This document shows positions 33,309 to 41,435 of a stretch of 64,000 bases of DNA, one piece after another; position 1 is the stretch's first letter, and each line of letters begins with the position of its first letter. The DNA comes from Candidatus Latescibacterota bacterium (GTDB taxonomy: Bacteria; Latescibacterota; UBA2968), in NCBI GenBank assembly GCA_022823725.1, contig JAJEHL010000050.1:1-64000 (forward strand), read 5' to 3'. The position numbers and the translations under genes were made by a program. Under the pieces are notes generated by a model. It saw only the letters and a list, made by a program, of their open reading frames with translations, was not told where the DNA came from and made no database searches.

Positions 33309-34205
33309 ATGAAAAAGAAACGGATTAACAGATGTATCGAGCTTCTCGAACAGGGCGAGTATCTCTATTATACGGGTGCTGGCCCTCTTACTTATGAGAA
33401 TGGGAAGAAGCAGGCAAGGACGTGGGCAGATTTTTTAATGGTGGATTACGAGCACAGTCCGTTTGATGTGGTTGGCCTTCGCGCGTTTATGCAAGGGCTG
33501 GTGGATGGCGGTCCCACAAATTCGGGGCATCGCACGCCGACTGTGTTTGCGACGTTGCCATCCAATTGTCGCACTGTGCATGAGGTTCGCGCCAATGCGT
33601 GGCAGATCAGGCATGTTTTGAGTTCGGGAGTGCATGGTATTTTGCATACGCATGCGCGGCAGGCCGATGCGGTACGGGCGTTTGTCGAGGAGTGCAGGTA
33701 TCCCTTCCAGACAGCCGGGCTGGATCGCGGGCTGGTGCAGGGGCAGCGCGGGGCGGGCGGTCAGGGATATGCCGCGGGTATCTGGGGTCTCAGGGGTCCG
33801 GAGTACGCGCAGGTAGCGGATCCATGGCCGCTGAATCCAGATGGGGAGTTGATGCTGGGGCTTAAAATTGAGGATCGGGAGTGCGTTGCAAATGCCGAGT
33901 ATATATGTAAGGTGCCGGGTCTGGCATTCGCGGAGTGGGGGCCGGGGGATATGGGGATGTCTTACGGTTTTGCCGATGCTCACGATCCGCCGTATCCGCC
34001 GATTATGGAGGAGGCACGAAGTATTGTGAAGGGTGCGTGTGATGATAATGGGATTCATTTTTTGTGTTCGTGGAAGGATTCTTCAAAGACTGCGGAAGAG
34101 AATATCCGGTTTTTGATGGATTGGGGCGTTAGAATTCTCTCCGGCGGCGGAGAAGATCAGGCGAAAATCGGTCGCGCAATTTCAGGTAGGCAGATGCCTG
34201 TGTGA
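33309..34205 (+). CDS. HpcH/HpaI-family aldolase
   Basis: 298 residues with AGGAG before the ATG. Class II pyruvate-aldolase features: LMVDYEHSPFDVVGLRAFM (Asp/Glu/His near the first strand), RTPTVFATLP, IRHVLSSGVHGILHTHARQADAVRAFVEECRYP, LMLGLKIEDRECVANAEYI (the metal-binding Glu), AEWGPGDMGMSYGF (the metal-binding Asp) and the closing VRILSGGGEDQAKIGRA. This family cleaves 2-keto-3-deoxy sugar acids to pyruvate plus an aldehyde. It pairs naturally with the galactonate-dehydratase-like enzyme at 38613. The sulfatase gene follows after 13 bp. Confidence 0.86.
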   Translation: MKKKRINRCIELLEQGEYLYYTGAGPLTYENGKKQARTWADFLMVDYEHSPFDVVGLRAFMQGLVDGGPTNSGHRTPTVFATLPSNCRTVHEVRANAWQIRHVLSSGVHGILHTHARQADAVRAFVEECRYPFQTAGLDRGLVQGQRGAGGQGYAAGIWGLRGPEYAQVADPWPLNPDGELMLGLKIEDRECVANAEYICKVPGLAFAEWGPGDMGMSYGFADAHDPPYPPIMEEARSIVKGACDDNGIHFLCSWKDSSKTAEENIRFLMDWGVRILSGGGEDQAKIGRAISGRQMPV

Positions 34206-34218
34206 GGGGGAGAGGTCA

Positions 34219-35658
34219 ATGAATAAGAAGCCCAATATTCTGTTCATTTTTAGCGATCAACACCGCCACGATGTGCTCGGCTGCGCCGGGCATCCGCTGG
34301 TCCAAACGCCGAATCTGGATCGACTGTCGGATTGGGGTATGCGTTTTAAACGGACGTGGACGCAGTGTCCGGTTTGTATGCCGTGCAGGGCTACGATGAT
34401 TACGGGGCGATATACGCATGAGTTGGGGTTTACGTCCAATGTCACGGCTGATCGCGGAGATACGGTTGATGATAGTCCTTTCAAGCCCGCATGGCCGACG
34501 ATTATGAAACAGTTGCAGGGCGGGGGGTATGAGACTGCGTCGATTGGCAAGACGCACTATCACAGCCGGCCCGGTTCTCTGGAGGCGGAAGAACGCGGGG
34601 AGCGTTTTGATACGCGGCAGTTTGGGGATTTTGTGAAGGGTTTTGGCTGGGATTATGTGATGGAGGAGTATGACCGGTATGGACATGTTCCGAGCCATGT
34701 GAAAAGTCCGTATATGGATTTTCTCGAGGGGCGAGATCTCCTAAAGGCGCATCAGGAACAAATCAAAGGGATTTACAGGCTTACGCCCACGCACTGGCGG
34801 GGTGAGACGAGTGTGTTGCCACAGGAGTGCGAGTTGTCCAGTTTTATTGCCGATCACGCGATGGATTGGCTGCAATCGCGCGATTCCGAGAAGCCGTTTT
34901 ATCTCCATCTGGGTTTTGTGCAACCGCATGTTCCGCTGATGGATGATCCCATTTGGGCGGCTTATTATGCGGATGCGGATATTGAATTGCCCGATATGAC
35001 GATGCCGCGAGCGACGAATGACGTTTGGGCAGAAAAGGTCAAACGGCTCAAGGGACATTCTCAGGTTCAGACGATGACGGATGATTTTGTGCGCGAGGGT
35101 ATCAGGCATTATCTGGGCGCTGTTTCTCTGGTCGATCAGAAGATTGGCGAGGTGATGGATACGCTGGATGCGTTGGGGGAGCTTGATAATACGTGGATTA
35201 TTTACAGCGCGGATCACGGCGAGATGCTCGGCGAACACCATTTGTGGGCAAAGCACTGTTTTTACGAGGGGTCGGTTCAGGTTCCGTTGATTGTCAGTCC
35301 GCCGGATCGCAGGAGCAGAGGTGTGTGTAGTGATCTTACGCAGTTGATCGATGTGGTTTCGACAATTGCAGAGATCGGGCAGGTGGCACCGCCCGAAGGT
35401 GCCCGTGGACAATCACTGTTGCCGATGTTGGAACGCGATTCTGGTGGGTATGAGTACGTGTTTTCGACGATTGAGGATTGGACCGGGGTGCGGAATGAAG
35501 ACTATCGCTTTACGCTGCATGTTCCAACGGGTACGCCATGTGAGTTGTACGATCTGGCGAGAGATTCGGGCGAGTTGAATAATTGCGTGGAAGATCCCGC
35601 CTATGGGGAGGTTGTGGGGCAACTCAAAGCGGTCGTTTTGGACCATCGCGCCGATTGA
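34219..35658 (+). CDS. Type I sulfatase
   Basis: 479 residues. N-terminal metal motif FIFSDQHRHD (D13, Q14), then C53-M-P55-C-R57 within VCMPCRATMITGRY, the CxPxR sequence whose cysteine becomes formylglycine. Later blocks: SIGKTHYHS, PFYLHLGFVQPHVP, YSADHGEMLGEH (metal Asp/His) and KHCFYEGSVQVPLIV. No signal peptide is seen, so a cytoplasmic sulfatase acting on an imported sulfate ester is likely. RBS GAGAGGT. The FAD-oxidase gene follows after 8 bp. No sulfatase-maturating enzyme is in the window. Confidence 0.92.
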   Translation: MNKKPNILFIFSDQHRHDVLGCAGHPLVQTPNLDRLSDWGMRFKRTWTQCPVCMPCRATMITGRYTHELGFTSNVTADRGDTVDDSPFKPAWPTIMKQLQGGGYETASIGKTHYHSRPGSLEAEERGERFDTRQFGDFVKGFGWDYVMEEYDRYGHVPSHVKSPYMDFLEGRDLLKAHQEQIKGIYRLTPTHWRGETSVLPQECELSSFIADHAMDWLQSRDSEKPFYLHLGFVQPHVPLMDDPIWAAYYADADIELPDMTMPRATNDVWAEKVKRLKGHSQVQTMTDDFVREGIRHYLGAVSLVDQKIGEVMDTLDALGELDNTWIIYSADHGEMLGEHHLWAKHCFYEGSVQVPLIVSPPDRRSRGVCSDLTQLIDVVSTIAEIGQVAPPEGARGQSLLPMLERDSGGYEYVFSTIEDWTGVRNEDYRFTLHVPTGTPCELYDLARDSGELNNCVEDPAYGEVVGQLKAVVLDHRAD

Positions 35659-35666
35659 GGTCTGTA

Positions 35667-36923
35667 ATGAGTGAACAGGCAGAGATATTGATTGTTGGCG
35701 GTGGAGCAATCGGTGTTTGCTCGGCTTATTATTTGAATGCTGCGGGTAGAGATGTCGCGTTGGTTGATAAGGGCGATATTTGTTCGGGGTGTTCGTATGG
35801 GAATGGGGGGCTTGTTGTGCCGAGTCACAGCATGCCGCTGTCCGCTCCGGGGGTGGTGTCGCAAAGTCTGAAGTGGATGTTGAATCCAGAGAGTCCGTTT
35901 TATATTAAGCCGCGTTTGGACCGGGATTTGTTTTCCTGGTTGTGGCATTTTTATCGTGCGTGCAATGAGAAGCATGTTGTGAGGGCAACGCCTGTTATTC
36001 GGGCGATGAATATGGCGAGTGTGGCGTTGTTTGAAGAGATGGTATCGCTTGAGGGGATGGATTTTGGGTTTGAGAAGAGGGGGACGATTACTGCGTATAG
36101 AACTGAGAGGGGTTTGGCAAAGGCCGTCAAAGACGCGGGTTTTTTGTCGGAGATGGGGGTTGAGACACGGGTTCTCAATGCGGATGAGATTTTGGCATTA
36201 AATCCCGGGATTCGGACACGGGCGATTGGTGGGATTTATTTTCCTCAGGATGCCCATCTCGTGCCGCATCGCTTTGTGCGCGGGTTGGGGGAGTACGTTG
36301 GTGAAAAGGGTGTTCGTATTCATAGAGAGACAGAGGTTCTGGGGTTTGAGATTGTGCGTGGTCGTGTGGTTGCTGTGCAAACGACTCGGGGGGATTTTCA
36401 GGCTGAGCACGTTATTTTGGCGGGTGGATCGTGGTCGCCTGTGATTGCCAGTGATCTGCATATCAATTTGCCCATTCAACCCGCTAAGGGGTATAGTATT
36501 ACTTTTAAGCGGCCTGACGTTTGCCCGACTACGCCGTTTTCTCTGGGGGAAGCCAAGGTCGGTGTTACGCCTATGGGCGATATGCTGCGGTTTGCGGGTA
36601 CGCTCGAATTGGCGGGGCTTGATTTTTCGATTAACGAGCGGCGCGTGCAGGCTATTCTCAAGGCTGTGCCCGAGTATTTTCCCGATTTGAATCCCGATTA
36701 TCTCGAGATGATAGAAACCTGGTGCGGTTTGCGGCCCTGCACGCCCGATGGAGTGCCATTTTTGGGTCGCGCCCCCGGGTTTGAGAATGTGATCGTGGCT
36801 GCCGGTCATGCTATGATTGGTATTTCTCTGGGTCCTATTACTGGGAAGTTGGTGGCAGAATTGATTTCCGATGAGATACCATCTGTTGATCTATCCTTAT
36901 TAGAAGTGGATCGGTTTGGGTAG
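35667..36923 (+). CDS. FAD-dependent amine/amino-acid dehydrogenase (DadA/glycine-oxidase type)
   Basis: 418 residues from the ATG at 35667. The dinucleotide fold is ILIVGGGAIGVCSAYYL followed by VALVDKGDICSGCSYGNGGLVVPSHS, which is the DadA/ThiO layout. The C-terminal FAD block is ETWCGLRPCTPDGVPFLGRAPGFENVIVAAGHAMIGISLGPITGKLVAELI. The family oxidises D-amino acids, glycine derivatives or N-methyl amines. It starts 8 bp after the sulfatase. Between its stop and the TA module lies a short truncated frame at 36951. Confidence 0.9.
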   Translation: MSEQAEILIVGGGAIGVCSAYYLNAAGRDVALVDKGDICSGCSYGNGGLVVPSHSMPLSAPGVVSQSLKWMLNPESPFYIKPRLDRDLFSWLWHFYRACNEKHVVRATPVIRAMNMASVALFEEMVSLEGMDFGFEKRGTITAYRTERGLAKAVKDAGFLSEMGVETRVLNADEILALNPGIRTRAIGGIYFPQDAHLVPHRFVRGLGEYVGEKGVRIHRETEVLGFEIVRGRVVAVQTTRGDFQAEHVILAGGSWSPVIASDLHINLPIQPAKGYSITFKRPDVCPTTPFSLGEAKVGVTPMGDMLRFAGTLELAGLDFSINERRVQAILKAVPEYFPDLNPDYLEMIETWCGLRPCTPDGVPFLGRAPGFENVIVAAGHAMIGISLGPITGKLVAELISDEIPSVDLSLLEVDRFG

Positions 36924-36950
36924 GCTATTTTATTTTTTGAGAGGTGAAAT

Positions 36951-37034
36951 ATGGTGAAGATGTTGCTGGGGGATGTTGCGATGTCCGATCTGGCGGAGAT
37001 TTACGAGCGAAATGCTGATCGGTCACCTGCGTGA
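36951..37034 (+). pseudogene. 27-codon open frame with a good ribosome-binding site, likely gene remnant
   Basis: ATG at 36951 is preceded by GAGAGGTGAAAT and followed by 27 codons (MVKMLLGDVAMSDLAEIYER...) to a TGA at 37032. The start looks like a normal operon gene after the FAD oxidase, but the frame is cut short only 17 bp before the reversed HigBA-type pair. I read it as the 5' remnant of a gene broken when the TA module arrived; a true small protein cannot be excluded. No family is recognised. Confidence 0.4.
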
Positions 37035-37051
37035 TTTTTACACCGGAAGAA

Positions 37052-37399
37052 CTATCGCAAGACTTCTGTTTGCGATTTGCGATGGGGTGAGTGGTCTGTC
37101 AAGAGCGGTTTCAGGGATTCGTTTTTAAGAATCGAAAAAATACTTGTGAGATTATCCATGGTTGGGTTGCCTTTCGGGGATAACATTCGGTGAACACTTT
37201 TTCCCGATTTGCCCAATTTTTTTGCCAATTGCTCGAAGCCAATAGTCGAGTTTACTAGTTCTCGAAGTACGAGACGCGCGGTTTCAGGTTCGCCATTTAA
37301 TATAGATGAAATGGCTTCATCCATGAGCGCAGTAGCAAAATGGGGATCTCGCTCAGCTCTTTCTTGGATGGTCTGTTTGTAGTCGCGTGTCAGTGCCAT
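37052..37399 (-). CDS. HigA-like helix-turn-helix antitoxin
   Basis: 115 residues, MALTRDYKQTIQERAERDPHFAT..., with a typical addiction-module antidote layout: a helical N-terminus, DEAISSILNGEPETARLVLRELVN, then an XRE-type helix-turn-helix (GFEQLAKKLGKSGKSVHRMLSPKGNPTMDNLTSIFSIL). GGAGATAAAAC precedes the ATG. It lies 3 bp after the toxin gene, the toxin-first order of HigBA systems. It should neutralise the toxin and repress the shared promoter at 37721-37749. Confidence 0.88.
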   Translation of the reverse strand: MALTRDYKQTIQERAERDPHFATALMDEAISSILNGEPETARLVLRELVNSTIGFEQLAKKLGKSGKSVHRMLSPKGNPTMDNLTSIFSILKNESLKPLLTDHSPHRKSQTEVLR

Positions 37400-37402
37400 G
37401 TT

Positions 37403-37714
37403 TTATCTCCTGAGCTTATATTCTTCCAGCAGTTTTTTGGCTCGGTCAATATCTCTCTGTTGCTGCTTTTTTGTGCCGCCACCAAACAATACAATAAGGT
37501 CGTCGCCATCTTGGAATAAATAGATCCGGTATCCTGGTCCCCAATCTATTTTGTATTCTCCAAGTCCATAAAACCACTTGATGTTTGATGTGTTTCCCTG
37601 TTCGAGACGAACCAAAGCGACAGCCACTTTAGCCGCTGCTTGAGCATTCAGCTTATCGAACCATTGCTTAAAGGGAATTGAACCGTCTTCTCGCATGTAT
37701 TCTGTGACGCGCAT
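37403..37714 (-). CDS. HigB/RelE-superfamily toxin (Gp49-like)
   Basis: 103 residues. The pattern VTEYMREDGSIPFKQWFDKLNAQAAAKVAVALVRLEQGN, KWFYGLGEYKIDWGPGYRIYLFQDGDDLIVLFGGGTKKQQQRDIDRAKKLLEEY is that of the phage-derived Gp49-like/HigB toxin family, RelE-fold mRNA interferases acting at the ribosome. No Shine-Dalgarno sequence is present ahead of the ATG at 37714, and the promoter placement predicts a leaderless transcript. The pair is opposite in direction to the surrounding operon, which suggests insertion. Confidence 0.88.
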   Translation of the reverse strand: MRVTEYMREDGSIPFKQWFDKLNAQAAAKVAVALVRLEQGNTSNIKWFYGLGEYKIDWGPGYRIYLFQDGDDLIVLFGGGTKKQQQRDIDRAKKLLEEYKLRR

Positions 37715-37720
37715 ATATTA

Positions 37721-37749
37721 ATGGTAACGTATATGTTACTTTATGTCAA
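37721..37749 (-). promoter_or_regulatory. HigBA-type promoter with overlapping palindromic operator
   Basis: On the minus strand TTGACA (37749-37744) and TACCAT (37726-37721) are spaced by 17 bp. Within the spacer lies GTAACATATACGTTAC (37739-37724), a palindrome with 7 of 8 matching half-site bases. Repressor bound here would block the polymerase, as in autoregulated TA modules. The expected transcription start falls at or next to the toxin ATG (37714). Confidence 0.72.
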
Positions 37750-37785
37750 TGGTTAAGATCGCATAAACTTTTGGAGGGATTCGTT

Positions 37786-38601
37786 ATGTATAGCGTTTCT
37801 TATGACGGTAGCAATAAGAAGGTGATGTGGCAGGAGATGTGGCGGCAGGAGTTTGAGGACGCTTTGGAGCGCGATCCCGTGGTGATTGTGCCGGTGGGAT
37901 CTGTGGAGCAGCACGGGCCGCATTGTCCGATGGATGTGGATATTTCAGCGCCGTTCTATATGGCGGTGGCTGTGGCACAGCGCGTGGATGATTTTCCCGT
38001 GATTGTCGCGCCGCCAGTGTGGTCGGGGTTTACGCATTATAATATGGGATTTCCCGGTACGATCAATTTGCGTTTGGAGACGTTTCAGAATTTGCTGGCG
38101 GATATTTTTCGCAGTATTTATGCCAATGGGTTCAAGCGGATTATTTCCGTGAATGGACACGGGGGTAATGCCGCGCCCTGTCGCGCTGTTTCGTGGCAGG
38201 TGGCAGAGGAGAATATTTTTACGCTGTCATTTAGCTGGTGGGATATGGTGGAGAAGGAGTTGCGGGAGTGGAGTGCGACAAATGAGGGCGTGGGACACGC
38301 CGGGGAATGGGAGACGGCTGTGCAGCTTCATTTGCGGGAACATCTGGTTGATAAGAGCCGTATTGACAGCGATATGACGGGGACGAGACCGTTTAGCGAT
38401 GAGCTGTCATTTGCGGAGTTTGCCGAACGGCGACGCGATACGAAAAAGGATACGGGCATTATGGGCGATGCGTTTGCTGCGAGCGCGGAAAAGGGTGCGC
38501 GCATTTTTGAACTGGCATGTGAACGCCTGGAAAAGCTGGTGCGCGAGTATCACGAGTTGCCCGTGCGCGAATACCGCGAGTTCGGGTCTCACTGTATTTG
38601 A
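37786..38601 (+). CDS. Creatininase-family amidohydrolase
   Basis: 271 residues from the ATG at 37786, with TTGGAGGG ahead. Family signatures: VIVPVGSVEQHGPHCPMDVDI (metal His/Asp), VWSGFTHYNMGFPGTINLR, IISVNGHGGNAAP and VGHAGEWETAVQLHL with the metal-binding Glu. Members hydrolyse cyclic amides such as creatinine or act in other small-molecule amide hydrolysis. It follows the interrupting TA pair and runs into the enolase-superfamily gene, whose start is 11 bp after the stop. Confidence 0.88.
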   Translation: MYSVSYDGSNKKVMWQEMWRQEFEDALERDPVVIVPVGSVEQHGPHCPMDVDISAPFYMAVAVAQRVDDFPVIVAPPVWSGFTHYNMGFPGTINLRLETFQNLLADIFRSIYANGFKRIISVNGHGGNAAPCRAVSWQVAEENIFTLSFSWWDMVEKELREWSATNEGVGHAGEWETAVQLHLREHLVDKSRIDSDMTGTRPFSDELSFAEFAERRRDTKKDTGIMGDAFAASAEKGARIFELACERLEKLVREYHELPVREYREFGSHCI

Positions 38602-38612
38602 GCGTTGAACCT

Positions 38613-39734
38613 ATGAAGATCGTCGATATAGATACTATTATGATTAATTCTCCCGGCCGCAAGTGGACGATTGTTCGGGTCCATACCGATGAGGGACTTG
38701 TCGGGTTGGGCGAAGCGACGTATTCCAATAAAGAACCCGTTGTCTGTGCGGCGGTTGAGCATATGAAACAGGAACTCATCGGTTGCGATCCCGCGCGGAT
38801 TGAATACCTGTGGTACTATTTGTTTCGGCAGTCTTCGCTCAGCGGTATCTGGCGCATGAGTGGGCCAGTGTGGATGAGCGCATTATCTGGTATTGATCAG
38901 GCTTTGTGGGATATAAAGGGCAAGGTGGCGGGTATGCCGGCTGTGGAGCTATTGGGTGGGGTATTCCGCGATCGGATCGAGGTGTACACCCACTTTGGCG
39001 GGGGTACACCAGAGGCGGCTGCGGCGCACGCGCAACGTTTGGTGGCGTGCGGCTTTCAGGCACTTAAAGGGGGAATGGGTAGTGTTAGTGCCGATCAATT
39101 TGATCCGTATGTCGAGACGGGTAATCCCCGACAAACAGCCGCTCGTTTTGAGGCTGTGCGCCAGGCAGTGGGTCCCGATGTCAAGCTGTTTATCGATTGT
39201 CACGGACGTTTGACTGTGTCTGGCTGTATTCGTCTGGCACGGGCACTGGAGCCTTTTGATCTGTACGCGTTTGAGGATCCGGTGCCGCCAGATGATTTGA
39301 GTGCTTATCCCAAAGTGCGGCACGCTATTAATATTCCGGTGATGGGGTCAGAGCGGCTCAATACGAGGAGCCAGTTTCGCCAGTTATTGGATCTGGATGG
39401 GATCGATATTGCTCAGCCGGATTTGATGTATGCCGGGGGGATTACAGAGGTGCGTAAAATTGCTGCGATTGCCGATACGTACCACGTTCCCATCTCACCG
39501 CACAATACCAAGGGGCCAGTGGGCATTGCCGCAGCAACGCATTTGATGGCGTCCATACCCAATGCCGCGCCTATGGAACTGGTTACCGGTATTGATTGGC
39601 GGGATGAGATTATCACCGAGCCGCTGAGAATTGAAGGTGGGTGCATATTGTTGCCACAGGGACCGGGCTGGGGCGTAGAACTCGATATGGATGGTGTTGA
39701 GAAACACCGCTGGCGGCCAGGTGATCCGCGGTAA
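38613..39734 (+). CDS. Galactonate-dehydratase-like enolase-superfamily enzyme
   Basis: 373 residues from the ATG at 38613. The capping domain begins MKIVDIDTIMINSPGRKWTIVRV. Barrel motifs: FQALKGGMG (catalytic Lys region), LFIDCHGRLT (metal Asp plus DxH histidine), YAFEDPVPPDD, VMGSERLNTR and PISPHNTKGPVG (catalytic His). The DxH on the second strand, acidic residues on the next two and late PHN histidine are the D-galactonate/mannonate-type dehydratase signature, giving a 2-keto-3-deoxy acid. The aldolase at 33309 could use that product. The formamidase gene follows. Confidence 0.88.
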   Translation: MKIVDIDTIMINSPGRKWTIVRVHTDEGLVGLGEATYSNKEPVVCAAVEHMKQELIGCDPARIEYLWYYLFRQSSLSGIWRMSGPVWMSALSGIDQALWDIKGKVAGMPAVELLGGVFRDRIEVYTHFGGGTPEAAAAHAQRLVACGFQALKGGMGSVSADQFDPYVETGNPRQTAARFEAVRQAVGPDVKLFIDCHGRLTVSGCIRLARALEPFDLYAFEDPVPPDDLSAYPKVRHAINIPVMGSERLNTRSQFRQLLDLDGIDIAQPDLMYAGGITEVRKIAAIADTYHVPISPHNTKGPVGIAAATHLMASIPNAAPMELVTGIDWRDEIITEPLRIEGGCILLPQGPGWGVELDMDGVEKHRWRPGDPR

Positions 39735-39762
39735 AGATTCCTATTACAGAAGGAGATTTTCC

Positions 39763-40674
39763 ATGCGTCACTTCACGCGTACGCCCTATTATAGTGGGCC
39801 GGATGATCCGGCTATTGGCGAGGTGCGCGGTACGCTCGCCCTGGGTGAAACCGTGGTTATTGAGACGATTGGCGGGGCTGATAATGATTTTGAGGCTGCT
39901 GGTGAGACCCGCGCGGGGATGATTACTTCTGGGGAGAGCCACCGCCGCTATGCCCGCCGTGGCGGTCCTTTTCGCATTGAAGGGATTGCGCCCGATGACT
40001 GGGTCGCGATTGAGATTATCGCTATTGAGGTGGGGCCTTATGGCTTTTATCGCAATGGGGGTCCCAACTGGGGCAACTGGCGCTGCGTGGCGCCGGTGCG
40101 CGATGGGTTGATCCACTTTCCGCCGGATTTTGTGGTGCCGGTACGGCCTATGGTTGGCGTGGTTCAGCTCGAACCGTGGGCTGCCCATTCGATTGACCAC
40201 GGCGGCAATATGGATTTTAATGCGGTGCAGCCGGGTAGTACTATACATATTCGCGCCCAAAAGCCCGGGGGATTGCTCTCCTTAGGCGATGTCCATGCGC
40301 GGATGGGCGATGGCGAGTTGACCGGTGCGGGTGTCGAGATTGACGCGGCGGTTACCATAAAGGTGGATCGCTCTCCCGGGTTTCCCAATAGCAGTCCGGT
40401 GGTGGAGACGACCAGAGTGGTAGAGGCTGCTGAGGAGTATCTGACCAGTGCCCGGGCGACTGAGTGGGGCGAGGCGCTCAGGCTGGCATGGCTGGAGATG
40501 GTGGCGCTGATTATTGATCGCTACGATACGACGTACGAATATGCCAATATGATTGTGGGCACGATTGGCGATGCGCGGCCCGGCTTTGCCACGGGCTATA
40601 TGGGCGGTTATGTTACGTGTCAGATTGCGGTGACCAAGGAGTTGCGGCGCACTGGGGTGCCGTATGAGGCGTAG
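39763..40674 (+). CDS. Acetamidase/formamidase-family protein
   Basis: 303 residues from the ATG at 39763 with AGAAGGAG ahead. Features of PF03069: GETVVIETIGGADND, DWVAIEIIAIEVGPYGF, DHGGNMDFNAVQPGSTIHI, LLSLGDVHARMGDGELTGAGVEI and the C-terminal ATGYMGGYVTCQIAV. The family releases ammonia from formamide or acetamide-type substrates. It ends the plus-strand catabolic run; a hairpin lies 12 bp after the stop. Confidence 0.9.
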   Translation: MRHFTRTPYYSGPDDPAIGEVRGTLALGETVVIETIGGADNDFEAAGETRAGMITSGESHRRYARRGGPFRIEGIAPDDWVAIEIIAIEVGPYGFYRNGGPNWGNWRCVAPVRDGLIHFPPDFVVPVRPMVGVVQLEPWAAHSIDHGGNMDFNAVQPGSTIHIRAQKPGGLLSLGDVHARMGDGELTGAGVEIDAAVTIKVDRSPGFPNSSPVVETTRVVEAAEEYLTSARATEWGEALRLAWLEMVALIIDRYDTTYEYANMIVGTIGDARPGFATGYMGGYVTCQIAVTKELRRTGVPYEA

Positions 40675-40685
40675 GGTTTTTGGGC

Positions 40686-40719
40686 TAACACCATCTCGGA
40701 TATTTCGCTATTGGTGTTA
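40686..40719 (+). terminator. Stem-loop after the formamidase gene
   Basis: TAACACCA (40686-40693) and TGGTGTTA (40712-40719) form a perfect 8-bp stem around an 18-base loop. There is no clear T-run afterwards, so termination efficiency is uncertain. The 80 bp that follow are AT-rich and should hold the VapBC promoter. Confidence 0.4.
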
Positions 40720-40802
40720 AATATGAAATTGGGTAATCTTTGTTATGAACAACCAAAATTTTTTGTTAGATTGATGCTGATATTACAATCTGGGGGTGAG
40801 AT

Positions 40803-41018
40803 ATGAATGCCCATCGCGTTGAAGCGGTTATAGGTCAGGGCAGAATGGTTGTGCTAAAGAATTTGCCTTTTCAGGTAGGCGAATCGGTCGAAGTCATTAT
40901 TTGTCATAGTTCTTCAAAACGCAACGAGAAAGGCCGTTATTCGTTGCGTGGCACTGCGATAAAATACCTTGATCCCACGGAACCCGTAGCGGATGGAGAT
41001 TGGAGCGTATCACAGTGA
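40803..41018 (+). CDS. VapB-like antitoxin
   Basis: 71 residues: a short beta/AbrB-like or DUF2281-type N-terminus (RVEAVIGQGRMVVLKNLPFQVGESVEVIICH) and a C-terminal tail RYSLRGTAIKYLDPTEPVADGDWSVSQ, which would wrap the toxin. GGGGGTGAG precedes the ATG. The stop overlaps the toxin start (GTGA), the usual coupled VapBC order. TTGTTA and TACAAT, 15 bp apart (40763-40789), are a possible promoter. Confidence 0.8.
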   Translation: MNAHRVEAVIGQGRMVVLKNLPFQVGESVEVIICHSSSKRNEKGRYSLRGTAIKYLDPTEPVADGDWSVSQ

Positions 41019-41407
41019 TTGTGCTTGATACACACATTTGGGTCTGGTGGATTCATGGAGACGCTCACCTCACCAGCCAGCAAGTGGCGTGGTTACAACA
41101 CTATGAGTCTCAAGGTCTTGGGGTGAGTGCAATTTCATGTTGGGAAGTTGCCAAATTAGTTGAGTATGATCGGCTCGTCTTGCCTTGTCCCGTTGGCGAG
41201 TGGATGGAACAGGCACTCTCATATCCGGGCATTCAGTTTCTCAATTTGACGCCACAAATTGCAATTGAGTCCACACAATTGCCTGTTGGATTCCACAAAG
41301 ATCCAGCGGATCAGATTATTGTTGCTACGGCGAGGGTCCACAACTGCCAATTATTGACAGTGGATGCAAAGATACTTGATTATGGACATGTTAATACACT
41401 GAAGTAA
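41015..41407 (+). CDS. VapC-like PIN-domain toxin
   Basis: 130 residues from a GTG at 41015 that overlaps the antitoxin TGA by 4 bp; GGAG lies nine bases ahead. PIN-domain acidic residues are visible: VLDTHIWVWW (first Asp), SAISCWEVAKL (Glu) and KDPADQIIVATARVHNCQLLTVD (third and fourth acids). PIN toxins are magnesium-dependent ribonucleases, often cutting initiator tRNA or 23S rRNA. The proximity of three tRNA-like genes 800 bp away is notable but may be coincidence. Confidence 0.88.
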   Translation: MIVLDTHIWVWWIHGDAHLTSQQVAWLQHYESQGLGVSAISCWEVAKLVEYDRLVLPCPVGEWMEQALSYPGIQFLNLTPQIAIESTQLPVGFHKDPADQIIVATARVHNCQLLTVDAKILDYGHVNTLK

Positions 41408-41435
41408 TCGTGCTGAATTCATGAAAGGATTTGCT

